From positions 3,162,001 through 3,226,000 of the forward strand of contig CM041108.1 in the NCBI GenBank assembly GCA_023079485.1: a DNA stretch of 64,000 nucleotides, written 5' to 3'. The notes below the pieces were generated by a model. That model made no database searches. It had not been told where the DNA came from and saw only the letters and a program-made list of their open reading frames with translations. Position numbers and translations under genes: made by a program. Below, piece after piece: positions 34,441-44,771 of this stretch. The DNA is from Archilochus colubris (lineage: Eukaryota > Chordata > Aves > Apodiformes > Trochilidae). How positions within the stretch are numbered: the first letter of the stretch is position 1; each line of letters begins with the position of its first letter.

Positions 34441-35726
34441 GGACTCCATAGTTCACCCAGCTTTCAACAGATATTATTCCCTATAAAAGTCATGGTCCTC
34501 TTCCAAAAGGAGGGAGCCTTGGCTCTGGGGAGCACAGAGGAGGATCCAACCTGCTTTTCCCTAGCAACCAAAGAAATCAATACACCAAAATTACCTTTAT
34601 TTTCCATCCCCCACCCCTGGGTACTGCTCTGCCCTCTCTTCTTATGTAAGCAGGTCCAGGTGTGGCTTCAAAGCATCTTTAGAATGATGAAGACTCAATA
34701 ATAATTCAACTCTTCACCTTCTGTAAAGCCCTCTCTGAAACGAGGCCAGGAAAGCACCCCATTGACTGCCTCATCCCATCAAGAAGGTGGGAAAAGGAAT
34801 AAAAATAGCTCAAGAAAATAATAATAATAAAACAATTTTAAAGTCCCTTCTCTTTGTCAAGCAAAACTGACCTCTGGTCCCGTGAAGAATAACCCCCCAG
34901 CAAACTGGAAAAAGCAAGGTACCATTTGATTTTCACCTCTGTGGTCTGCATAAAATGGTGAGGCAGGACCTTTTGTCTGCACCAGCATCTCCAAGCCAAA
35001 ACATTTGGAGCATCAGGAGCCCAACCATGGACTGAAAGAGAAGGGAAAGGGTTGCACTGCAGTCCTATGGGGCAGGATGCACACAGGAGGGATGAGGGTG
35101 GGGGAGTCACTTAGAATTGGGGTTGTAAAGGTCTGGTCCATGGGGGAAAACAACTCAGAAGACCACACAGAGCATGGAGACCTGAATTACCCATCACCAG
35201 CCCTTCAGCACTGCAGGAACCACCCAGGCAAAGCTTTCTCCCCCACCCTCTACCACTCCAGATGAGGTTATTTTGGGGAGCAGTCAATTCTTCCTGAGGT
35301 CTGCTGAACTCTCAGCCTCCAGAGTAACTTGGAGCAGGAGGGCAATTGCATCCCTACTTCAGTTTTATTATGGAAATAAAATTCCCCCTGTGTCAGGCTT
35401 CATTTTGTTCATTTTCAATCCCCCAGGACATGCCTTGGATCTTGAATTATGAGAGAGCAAACGGGAGTTGCAGCTCCCCCCTTCTGCCTCGTTAACCTCC
35501 CCAGAAACACTGCAAAAACCTGAGGAAGGAGGAACTGAAGTCTTGGGCAAACAAGAAGCCTCTGCTCACCTCCATGGCCAGTCAGAGGAGGAATTCATCT
35601 GTACCCCAAGCAGATGCCTCAGGGATGCTCAGACACCTCTGTGCCTGCTTGCAGACCAAGGGAAATAATTTTAGGGCATATTTGCAGCTGCCCATACGAG
35701 AGCCTGGTGCTCCCTTTGCTCTTTTG
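34441..35726. other. Unique sequence, no gene
   Basis: No gene. An (AAT)n-like patch lies near 34817-34833. The sequence leads into a T-run that abuts the next CR1. Confidence 0.4.
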
Positions 35727-35745
35727 TTTTTTTTTTTTTTTTTTA
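35727..35745. repeat. T-run (18 bp) directly abutting a CR1 3' end
   Basis: Eighteen T followed by a single A and then the CR1 body. On the CR1 sense strand this reads as the 3' terminus followed at once by poly(A), where octamer repeats would be expected. Confidence 0.85.
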
Positions 35746-36294
35746 GGCTGGGTTGGAAGGGACCTCAGAGGTCATCAAGTCCAACCCTTGATCCACTCCC
35801 CCCGTGGTTCCCAGCCCATGGCACTCAGTGCCACATCCAGGCTCTTTGGAAAGATCTCCAGACACGGAGAATCCACTACTTCCCTGGGCAGCCCATTCCA
35901 ATGCCTGATCACCCTCTCCAGAAAGAAATTTTTTCTCATCTCCAACCTAAACCTCCCCTGGCACAACTTGAGACCCTGCCCTCTTGTCTTGCTGAGAGTT
36001 GCCTGGGAAAAGAGCCCAACTCCCCCCTGGCTCCAACCTCCTTTCAGGGAGTTGTAGAGAGTGATGAGGTCTCCCCTGAGCCTCCTCTTCTCCAGGCTGA
36101 ACACCCCCAGCTCCCTCAGCCCTTCCTCACAGGACTTGTGCTGGATCCCTTCACAGCCTCCTTGCTCTCTCTGGACCTGCTCCAGCACCTCAATCTCCTT
36201 CCTGAGCTGAGGGGCCCAGAACTGGACACAGGACTCAAGCTGTGGCCTCACCAGGGCTGAGCACAGGGGCAGAATCCCTTCCCTGGACCTGCTG
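35746..36294 (-). mobile_element. CR1 LINE, 3' end with intact ORF2 tail (antisense)
   Basis: Antisense CR1 beginning GGCTGGGTTGGAAGGGACC, without the octamer tail seen in its relatives, and truncated around 'GAATCCCTTCCCTGGACCTG'. On the minus strand the ORF2 C-terminal frame is open from the 5' truncation to a stop at 35775. It includes '[20 protein letters not shown]' and ends 'GEWIKGWT'. It is the most complete coding remnant of the family in this window. It lacks the endonuclease and the catalytic reverse-transcriptase core, so it cannot move on its own. Nearly identical in sequence to the copies at 3566, 16791, 26401 and 29579. Confidence 0.95.
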
Positions 36295-36589
36295 GTTTCC
36301 CTCCTTACCCCCCCAGTGCAATTACACTTTGCCCAACCAACCACCTCCTCTGGTTTCTTCTGCCACTGCTCCCATCCCTGGGCATTGTGACAGAACTATG
36401 TGCAAATCCTGTATTTTACAGCTGATGATGCAAGGAGTGACGTGTAGAGACTGGATTTTATTTCCCAGCTCGACAGGAGGAGAAAAGGAACAGAGGGGAG
36501 GGGAGAGGATTTGTGGTGTTGGAGAAAGGGGGGGGGGGGAGGTTGGAGGAGAGGACAAGGTTGGAAATTTCCTCTTGGCAGCCCTTTTC
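36295..36589. other. Unique sequence with a G-run
   Basis: Purine-rich stretch with 12 consecutive G at 36528-36539. No gene. Confidence 0.45.
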
Positions 36590-36830
36590 AAGAAGAGTTA
36601 TTAGAATTTATTTTCAATTATCCACAAGAATAAGCCGTCTGCAGTATAGTTAACTTCCAATTTCAACCAATTTTCGACGCATTCAATCATAGATGCCTCA
36701 GTGATTAAGAATCTATGTTGCAAAACAATTCCCACTTTGCAACAATGCAATCAAACAGATCTACAACTCCGAACCTGTTATCCGAGAGCTTCTCAGCTCA
36801 TTGGGGAAGTGAAAGAGGCTTTCCTAAGCA
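36590..36830. promoter_or_regulatory. Candidate conserved regulatory block
   Basis: AT-rich with TTATTTTCAATTATCCAC, AATAAGCCGTCTGCAG, ACCAATTTTCGACGCATTC, GTGATTAAGAATC and CTGTTATCCGAGAGC. CpGs are preserved inside AT-rich sequence. No repeat or credible frame. Candidate enhancer on composition alone. Confidence 0.33.
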
Positions 36831-38106
36831 TGTCCTTTTTTTTTTACCCGATGAGCCCCCAAGCTCATTTACAAACAGAGCTGTGACTCAATTTTTTTTT
36901 TGCCTGTGGTTCCTGTTGCTTTTCCCTCCCTCTTTATAAATACAGAAGAGCAAAGGTGGCACGCAGCAGGTTTGCTTCTTTGCCACGGAGGCAGCGACTT
37001 CAAAAAAGAAGCCACCTCCTCTCCTGAGACCATTTTAAGGAGATAAAAGATGATTTGGAGCAGCACAGAGCCCCTTATAACCCTCACTGAGCAGCACAGC
37101 CAATTATTCCTGCTCCTAGAGATGCTAACATGCCCATCAGCAAGTCAGGGCACGGAGCACAACTGGCCACTTCCCCTCTGTAAAAGGCCACCAGGTCCCT
37201 CTAGGAAGGGCCAGGTCACAATTTCGTGGGGAAGATGATGGGCTAGAAGGGCTCAGGTTGATGAGAGAGGAGGAGGAGGATTTTTTCAAGTTTGCTGAGC
37301 CTGAGGACAGGCAATAAAGCACCGAGAAACCCGCTGAAAGAAATGGCTTTCCTGGAGAAAATGTCATTTCCTGGAGAAAGACTGAAGTTCTCCCTGGGAA
37401 CGAGTTGATTTTGAGTAAAAACCATCAGGGAAAAAAAGAAAAAAAAAAGCACGAGGGACCAGGTGTTGGCATGACAGGCTTAGGAAAGGCAAAGGGGAAG
37501 CCCCACAAACCAGCTGCACAGCCCTCAGTCTGACTCCCTCTGCTCCAAAAATCACACCCGATGGAAAAAATGCTCTGATGGCCCCAAATTCCCCTGGTTT
37601 TGCCCTGAAAAGCACTGAAAGCTCTGTGGAAACCCACTAAGGAAGAATCCCAGCAGCTGGGCTTCCCCCATCCCAAGGGACCAGGCGTGCACCCCTGCAC
37701 AAATCCCTCTCTGCCTTCAATGCTGGCAAATAACAATTTCAAACCAGGGAAGACACCTGGGAGAGCTGAGGCACTTGTGCTACAAGATAATTAGAGATTA
37801 TTATAATCGAAATTTCATTGCCACATCAAACTGTGTCTTTTAGCATTAATTAATCTCCTCTCCCAGCCTCTGAGCACTCCCAGCTCTCTCGCTGTAGGAC
37901 AGCAGCTTGTCAAACACACCAAAGCCTGGCATCTCATTACCTGAACAGAGGGGGTGAGTGGGGAGCCAGGGAGCAGCCAGGGACGTGAGGACAACTGCAA
38001 ACCCCTTCCTTGGCTTGCAAACTTGTCAAACAAGGCACAAGAGAGACCTTTCCCCCCCTGGCTGCCCCCTCCCTTCCTCTGCCTCTCACCCTCTCCCTGC
38101 TAAAAG
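36831..38106. other. Unique sequence, no gene
   Basis: T-runs near 36836-36845 and 36890-36902. An AT patch at 37775-37860 (GATAATTAGAGATTATTATAA, CATTAATTAATCTCC) may be regulatory. Minus-strand frames at 37.1-37.7 kb are not convincing. Confidence 0.4.
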
Positions 38107-38445
38107 TCATCCTGGGAAAGATGCTGCTTCCTGGCTGGGAAGTTTTGCCACTTTACTGTTTGACCTTGAATTAATCATCAACTCAAATTGCTGATATCCT
38201 TGCAGGGAGTGTGTGTGTGGGGTGCTCATACCTTCCTTTCCCAAGGGATTTCAGCTCCCATGATAGGGTGCAACTACATCTCAGCCAGGTTGTAAAAAAA
38301 TTCCCATTTAGCACCCCATTACCAGCCTGCTGAGTGACATTTCCCTCCTTCAGGAGGCTGAGGGAAGGTGATCCAGTTCCTACACAAGGTTCCCAGCATC
38401 TGCTGGATGAGAGCAGGCAAGAAGGACCAGCTAAGAGGTGGGAAG
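38107..38445. repeat. Tandem duplication, copy A (339 bp)
   Basis: Starts TCATCCTGGGAAAGATGCTG and ends 'CAGCTAAGAGGTGGGAAG'. The next base begins a second copy with the same start and the same end. Copy A carries a 15-bp segment (around GCCTGCTGAGTGACA, near 38325-38339) that copy B lacks. Copy A contains the uninterrupted sequence CTTTACTGTTTGACC, which shows the pre-insertion site of the LTR found in copy B. Confidence 0.93.
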
Positions 38446-38489
38446 TCATCCTGGGAAAGATGCTGCTTCCTAGCTGGGAAGTTTTGCCA

Positions 38490-38495
38490 CTTTAC
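38490..38495. other. Target-site duplication CTTTAC (left)
   Basis: Six bases repeated immediately to the right of the LTR at 38800-38805. The match between the two flanks extends three bases further (CTTTACTGT), so the exact boundary depends on accepting TG as the LTR start. Confidence 0.75.
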
Positions 38496-38799
38496 TGTAG
38501 TGAGACAGGACCAGGTGCCCTGAGTTATTGATGAGTGGGTGTGGGTTCACCTGTGTCTGGCCTCCCTCCTGAGCATGTGCAGGAGCAGGGGGCCAATAAG
38601 AGAGCAGCTGACACCCACGGAGAGGGCTCTCACTCTTCAGTGAGGATGGAGAAGTCCACAGCTCGAGGAGCTCCAGGAGCAGGCAAGAAGGGGTAGATCC
38701 CGGAGCCCCAGGAACAGCCCTAGGACATCGTCCAGGAATGGGCTAAACCCCGAGGCCTCAGGATCAGCCCTAGGAGCAAGAAGGGCTCCTCCCACTACG
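38496..38799. mobile_element. Solo LTR of an endogenous retrovirus-like element (304 bp)
   Basis: Begins TGTAGTGAGAC and ends CCCACTACG, near-perfect short inverted ends (TGTAGTG against CACTACG; the canonical terminal CA has become CG). It is flanked by a 6-bp target duplication and inserted in copy B of the tandem duplication, with the empty site preserved in copy A. It contains a CCAAT motif (GGGGCCAATAAGAGAGC near 38600) but no clear TATA box or AATAAA signal. No internal retroviral genes are present, so it is a solo LTR left by recombination. Six-base duplications fit beta- or alpha-type (ERVK-like) elements. A non-autonomous DNA element with GTAGTG ends is the alternative. Confidence 0.75.
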
Positions 38800-38805
38800 C
38801 TTTAC
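38800..38805. other. Target-site duplication CTTTAC (right)
   Basis: Matches 38490-38495 across the LTR. Confidence 0.75.
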
Positions 38806-39080
38806 TGTTTGACCTTGAATTAATCATCAACTCAAATTGCTGATATCCTTGCAGGGAGTGTGTGTGGGGGGTGCTCATACCTTCCTTTCCCAAGGGATTT
38901 CAGCTCCCATGATAGGGTGCAACTACATCTCAGCCAGGTTGTAAAAAAAATTCCCATTTAGCACCCCATTACCATTTCCCTCCTTCAGGAAGCTGAGGGA
39001 AGGTGATTCAGTTCCTACACGAGGTTCCCAGCATCTTTTGATTGAGATCAAGCAAGAAGGACCAGCTAAGAGGTGGGAAG

Positions 39081-40351
39081 ATGGACCCAGCTTAAGACAC
39101 CTTAAGGAGACCTCTTTGAAAAGCTCTCAGCAATTCTGAAAAAAGGAGAAACAGGAGCCTGGTGCCACGAGCATCACTTTCAACAGAGGCTGAAGAAACT
39201 GGGCAGCCTCAGCTCCATCCCAGCTTCTGGCCAGGCTGGCAGCAAGGGTTCTGTGTACATTGGTGACATGCAGGAGGTGCTGCATGTTTTGCTTATTGAT
39301 TCTCCACTCCTTTCATACTTCATCTGAAAATAAATATCCCTCTCCCTTGTTTCCACCTCTCCACTCCCCTCTTTCCCTGCTATTGGCTTTGTGACGGAAG
39401 GCTTTAATTTATTCTCCTTGCCATACCTTTGTGCTGCTCTTTTCTGGCAATTTACACCATATATTACCCACCGTCCTGTGTCATTTAACTCCAGAAAGCT
39501 CTTGGAGATACAGTTTGCTTGAAAGATGCTGGAGTCATTAATCCTGATTCCCCAGCCCTGCAGGATCCCTGGAGCATTGCTACTGAGCACATTGCACCCT
39601 CCTTGGCTCTTCTACAGCCAGCCCTGCACCAATACCCACTGCCTGCTCCCATTTTAACACAAAATCAGTAAAATTTCCTGAGAAACCCAAGGTTTCCTCC
39701 CCCCACCTCAGCCAGGCAGAAGCTCCTGGGTACAAAGAGCATCAGGAGATTGTGGTGGGTCATGGCAAGGGGCAAAACCAGGATGGGGAGAACTCCCAGT
39801 TCCCTTCATCCTGGAAAATGGGACAGTGAGGAAATGAAAAAGGCACCAACTCCAGCAGATCCTCTCCTTTGAGCTGCTAAGAGCCATGCTGCCTGGAAAT
39901 TGCTCACCAGAGGGAGAGCTTTGATGGAAAATAGAAAAGCAGAGGGGAGAGGGGGGAGACAGGCAAAAAAAGAGGGAAAAACATTAATGAAATGAAAGAT
40001 GTCATTTAGTTTATTTATTTATCAGAATATTTCCATGTGGGGAGAGGAGGACAAGCATGATTATTCATTGTGCTCCCCACGGAAGGCTCTGCAGGGAGAT
40101 GCTGCCATGGAGCTCCCATCCCCAGGCCACCTGCCACGTCCTTAGGGTTGATTTAATTGTGCTCCTGATTGAGAGATGAGAGAGATCCCATCTCAAAGAG
40201 CTGCAACTTCAGCACAACACCCTCTGAGCAAATTCAACTGCAGGGAATCAGGAACTCAAGAGCTGAATTAAGGCTGGGAAAGGCAAAGCAGCCCCCAGCC
40301 CAAACCCAAGCTCCCCCCTTCACAGCACCCAAGTGCTCCCTTGACTGCACT
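39081..40351. other. Unique sequence, no gene
   Basis: No gene recognised. The 136-residue minus-strand frame (39180-39590) has no family. A short TTTATTTATTTATC patch lies near 40010. Confidence 0.4.
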
Positions 40352-40840
40352 GGATGGATGGAGGGATGGATGGATGGATGGATGGATGGATGGATGGATG
40401 GAGGGATGGATGGAGGGATGGATGGATGGATGGATGGATGGATGGATGGATGGATGGATGGAGGGATGGAGGGATGGAGGGATGGATGGATGGATGGATG
40501 GATGGAGGGATGGATGGATGGATGGATGGATGGATGGAGGGATGGAGGGATGGATGGAGGGATGGATGGAGGGAGGGATGGATGGATGGATGGATGGAGG
40601 GATGGAGGGATGGAGGGATGGATGGAGGGAGGGATGGATGGATGGATGGATGGAGGAATGGAGGGATGGATGGATAGATGGATGGATGGAGGGATGGATG
40701 GAGGGATGGATGGAGGGATGGACGGATGGACGGATGGATGGACGGATGGAGGGATGGATGGATGGATGGATGGAGGGATGGAGGGATGGAGGGATGGAGG
40801 GATGGATGGATGGATGGATGGACGGATGGACGGATGGATG
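40352..40840. repeat. (GGAT)n tetranucleotide array, about 489 bp
   Basis: Long GGAT array with frequent GGAG and occasional GGAC, GGAA and GATA variants. GGAC variants cluster at 40721-40750 and 40819-40835. All three plus-strand frames and at least one minus frame are open because neither GGAT nor ATCC creates stops, giving spurious 'MDGW' and 'HPSI' proteins. It is followed immediately by a 52-bp tail shared with the array at 44772. Confidence 0.97.
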
Positions 40841-40892
40841 GAAGTGCCTCCAAAGAGCTGCTTTTTGGAGGCTCTACAAACTTTTGGATGCT
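40841..40892 (-). repeat. 52-bp hairpin tail of GGAT array (copy 1)
   Basis: Contains GCCTCCAAA and its perfect reverse complement TTTGGAGGC separated by nine bases, predicting a 9-bp stem. It then runs through CTACAAACTTTTGGATGCT. The sequence matches the segment after the second GGAT array (44837-44888) with one mismatch (GGCTC against GGCCC), and similarity stops abruptly after GGATGCT in both. I do not recognise the family. Orientation is given as minus because, read that way, the array would be a 3' (CATC)n tail of a short element. Confidence 0.85.
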
Positions 40893-42885
40893 ACCCCTCT
40901 TCTCAGCAGCACTGACCCAAAATCCCTCCTGGGGTATTTTCCATGTGCATGGCTCACCAGGAAGGATTTTTTTCCTGCTTTTATTTTACTGATGGGGAAA
41001 CTCAACCTGTCCAATGCCTGAGTGCCAGTGTTCAAGCTCCTGGCAGGGCAGCTCCTCCTCTCTTGGACTGCTCTGAAGATGCTGCCTTTCAGTAGCTCCT
41101 TCTTTCTGCAGCATGCATGGTAATTTTAACAACCTTCCCACCAGAGCAGTGATGAAGCAGCAAGGTTTGTGGGGAGAGGTGATATCTTTCATTAGAGCAG
41201 CTGAGGAGGATGGAAAAAGCAGCTTTTAATGCTGAGAAGCCAGGTCTGATTGAAGCCTAATGAAAGGATGCTGGATTGGTCCATTCTCTCCTAATAAAAG
41301 CCCACTCCTCCAGCACACTTCTCTGCTAACTAATTTTTAAAAAGGAGGGAGCAGCAAACAGCAGCCAGCCCCTTCCTCCTGCATTTACCATGCCACTGAC
41401 CACATCTGCTAAAAAACAAAAATAAACAAACCCAAACCAACTGAGATTTGCAAATCTTTCCCTGATTTCCCAGAGGCCCATAGAAACCTCAGGAGCAAGA
41501 AGTTATTACAAGCCCATGACTAAGGGGTGACCTGAAAAGTACCAATTGGATTCAAGCAAAATGCTCCAGAGTCTCTTTTTTTATTTTTTTTTTTTTTTTT
41601 TTAGTGGGGGGGGAGGGAGGTAGGGTCAGGTTTCCAGTCCCTTGGGAGAAAAAGCAGTCACCTCTGGAGCAACAGGGATTTTCTTTCTATTCCTGAAGTC
41701 AAAATAATAGCCCTGCACACAGCATCTTCTCCCAGAAGGAGGATGAGGAGGAGGAAGGGGGGAAGAAGGCTGAAGAGCGTTGCTTTTGTGGGGTTTTTTG
41801 GTGTGTTTTTTTTTTTTTTAACAACAGCAAAAAAAGCCCCTGTAATTTAAAGGCCAAAGCACTAAGGAGTGCACAAGGGCAAGAGGCGACAAATGGCTGG
41901 GTGAAAAAATACAAAATTACCATTTTAATGGATGAGTGTTGACTCCCTGGCTCTCCCCGGGGAGTCCTGTTTGATTTCCTTAGCTTGTTAGCACAAGGAT
42001 TTGACACAAGCGATTAATGCCAAGTTCATTAAGGGGGGGGCAAGGGCTTTTTCTTCTGGATTCAGCACAAGGAATGGCAGGAAGCAAAGCTGCTCCATCA
42101 CTGGGAAAGCTACAGAAACAGCTCAGCACACCAATGTCCAGCCTGATGCAGCAGCAGGATGATGCCCATTTTACAGCTTCCATCTGTGCCCCCCCAGCAT
42201 CCTCATCCCCCACCCCCCGAGCAAGGAATTCCCCTCCTTCACCCTCCCCCCCCATCACAACAGTGACCACATTGATCCCTAAGCCTGAAAATCATCAACC
42301 ACTGTGCTGGCCAGCAAAATCCCAGCTCTGCAGCAGGGAGGAAGAGAGGCAGAGCCCTGGGAAGTGCTGACCTTGCCCACAGACACCAGATCAATACCAA
42401 AAGCCACTGTTGGGCCAGAGTTCCCAGCCCCAAGGATGTGGGCATCTCCCTCTGGAGACTGGGACAGGGCACACACCATGCCCACAGCCCTGCCAGCCCC
42501 ACACAGCCCTGCAGAGGGATGCTATAGGATGGGCTGCATCCAGTCCTGCTCCTCCCACAGGAGGTGACTCCAGCAAAAGGGACATCCACTGTCACACTGT
42601 CCACATCCACTGTCCCTTAGAGCTCCTGCCACAGTCCTCTGCCAAGCTCTGACCCTGCAAGTTCAGCTCCTGCCTCCTGCCCCAGCTTTGGGAGCTCCCC
42701 CCCAACCACTGTGCCTCTCTTCTGGGCTTGCCTTCATAGGGAAAGGTCCCTTTGGCACAGCTGGGAGATTCCTTTGGAAAAAAAGAAGGAACAAGCAGGA
42801 ATGAATCCCCTATTTCCACTGGATGCTTGGAGGAGCCAAGGCTGCCTTGGCCTAAGCCAGGAGCTGATGCTGAGGAGAAGGAGTG
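40893..42885. other. Unique sequence with homopolymer tracts, no gene
   Basis: T-run at about 41576-41603 followed by a G-run, another T-run at about 41802-41819, a (GGA)n patch near 41740-41765 and C-runs near 42190-42250. A short GATGGGGAAACTCAACC near 40990 may be a MIR trace. No gene. Confidence 0.4.
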
Positions 42886-42910
42886 CACCAGGAGCTGGGG
42901 ACATCAACTA

Positions 42911-43649
42911 CACCAGGAACTGGATTGGGGCACCAGGAATTGGGTTGGGGCACCAGGAACTGGATTGGGGCACCAGGAGCTGGGTTGGGGCACCAGAAAC
43001 TGTATTGGGGCACCAAGAGCTGGGATGGGGTACCAAGAGCTGGGTTGGGGTACCAAGAGCTGGGTTGGGGTACCAAGAGCTGGGTTGGGGTACCAAGAGC
43101 TGGGTTGGGGCACCAGGAGCTGGGTTGGGGCACCGGGAACTGGATTGGGGCACCAGGAGCTGGTTTGGGGCACCAGGAGCTGGGTTGGGGCACCAGGAGC
43201 TGGGTTGGAGTACCAAGATCTGGGTTGGGGTACCAGGAAATGGGTTGGGGCACCAGGAACTGGGTTGGGGCACCAGGAGCTGGGTTGGGGCACCGGGAAC
43301 TGGATTGGGGCACCAGGAGCTGGGTTGGAGCACCAGGAGCTGGGTTGGGGCACCAGGAACTGGATTGGGGCACCAGGAATTGGGTTGGGGCACCAGGAAC
43401 TGGGTTGGGGCACCAGGAGCTGGGTTGAGGCACCAGGAGCTGGGTTGGGGCACCGGGAACTGGATTGGGGCACCAGGAACTGGGTTGGGGCACCAGGAAC
43501 TGGATTGGGGTACCAAGAGCTGGGTTGGGGCACCAGGAATTGGGGTGGGGCACCAGGAACTGGGTTGGGGTACCAAGAGCTGGGTTGGGGCACCAGGAGC
43601 TGGGTTGGGGCACCAGGAATTGGACTGGTACACCAGGAGCTGGGTTGGG
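42911..43649. repeat. Minisatellite, 20-bp unit, 37 copies
   Basis: Thirty-seven head-to-tail units of consensus YACCARGARCTGGRTTGGGG with almost no length change. Only the last unit is 19 bp. A divergent unit (CACCAGGAGCTGGGGACATC) precedes it at 42886. Variants include TACCAAGAGC (units 7-10, 31 and 34) and CACCGGGAAC (units 12, 20 and 28). Neither strand has stops in any frame, so overlapping long open frames cover it on both strands (up to 392 codons). These are artefacts. The plus strand has G-runs every 20 bases and could form G-quadruplexes. Confidence 0.97.
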
Positions 43650-44771
43650 CAGAGGCTGCCAGAGGTACCCAACCATTCACTTCAGCCTCAGCTCTGCCCA
43701 AAGCCCACAAGCAAAGTTTATGCAGGACCTCTCCCCAGAGCAAAGCTCAGTAAGAGCTCGGGTTGGGTCATCCCAGTGCCCCGGGCAAGCCCCCAGCAGC
43801 AGATCTGTGCTGGCACAGGGGGTTGCAGCAGGAAAACCCCAGTGAGAACCCCACACCAGTGCTGGCAATTAGCTGCTCTGAGAGGTTAAGACAATGCAAG
43901 CTTCATCCCTGCCAGCCAGAAGATGCCAAGGGAACGTGTACTCCAAGGTTTGGCCTCCTTAGCATCTCTCCAAAGTAATTCCACTTGTAACTCATAAAGC
44001 TTCCCCAGCCGACTGCACGGTGCTTGCCAGCTCCTGGATGAGCCAGACATTTGTATGAGATATACAAAGCCATTTAGCTGTTCAAAAGCTATCAGCACTT
44101 ACATGCAAGGTTGAAGCAGGACAGATTTCTGCTGTATTCAGGGCATCAAAGGGGATTATCCAGGAAATGATAACAGATTTTAATTTAGATCGGCCAAGGT
44201 GGGTACCGGGGCAGGGGAGGGGAAAGCTAAAGAAAGAGGTGAAGGGGTGTTTGTGTGGGGGGGGGTTAAAGGGGATGAGGGGGGGGATTAGAAAAGGAAA
44301 ATAAATAAAAAAAAGGAGAGAAAGCTGATGACAAAAGTTGTGCCAGCAATTTGCCATGCTGCCCACGGAGCCTCCTGCACGCAGCAGCCTGAATGCCTGC
44401 CTGCTCTCCATCCCCTCCTAATCCCTCCCATCCTGCCCGATTCCAGGCTGAGCACCAAACCACAGCCCTCCCCCAACCCCAACCAGTGCCATTTTTCCTG
44501 GGCACAGCCTCTTCTCCTGCTCAGAGAGAGATTTTTTCTAGGCAGGAGAGGGAGAGGCTGCCCATCCAGCTGTGACTGCTGGGCATCAGGCAGTCTATCA
44601 ATGGCTTCTGGGTACATTAAATTCTCCTTTGCAGTGAGATCTCTCTCTTCCTGTCTTGCCATGCAGATTTAAAGAGCTCCACAAAATGAACAAGGGGAGG
44701 GAGCACTGGGGTTTGCATCCTTTCAGGTGTTTCATTTGAGAGGCATGGGGAGAGGGTTCCACACAAGAGAA
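43650..44771. other. Unique sequence, no gene
   Basis: An AT patch at about 44045-44190 (GTATGAGATATACAAAGCC, GATAACAGATTTTAATTTAG) may be regulatory. G-runs at 44257-44265 and about 44280-44287. No gene recognised. Confidence 0.4.

Larger units (their letters stand above)
38446..39080. repeat. Tandem duplication, copy B, split by an LTR
   Basis: Same sequence as copy A, interrupted at 38496 by the solo LTR. Removing the LTR and one copy of its target duplication leaves 325 bp. That equals 339 minus the missing 15-bp segment plus one extra A in the A-run. I count about a dozen substitutions between the copies, half of them clustered near the end (copy A GCATCTGCTGGATGAGAG against copy B GCATCTTTTGATTGAGAT). 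Confidence 0.93.

Noticed and set aside
40169..41021. Open frames of 248, 226 and 177 codons with MDGW or HPSI repeats
   Set aside because: By-product of the (GGAT)n array, which cannot create stops. No unique protein sequence of useful length flanks it.
42911..43649. CRISPR-like regular repeat
   Set aside because: Units are directly adjacent with no unique spacers, and the host is a vertebrate.
42711..43889. Overlapping open frames of up to 392 codons on the plus strand and 279 on the minus strand
   Set aside because: Entirely produced by a 20-bp repeat unit with no stop in any frame. All frames are open together and the peptides are cyclic repeats.
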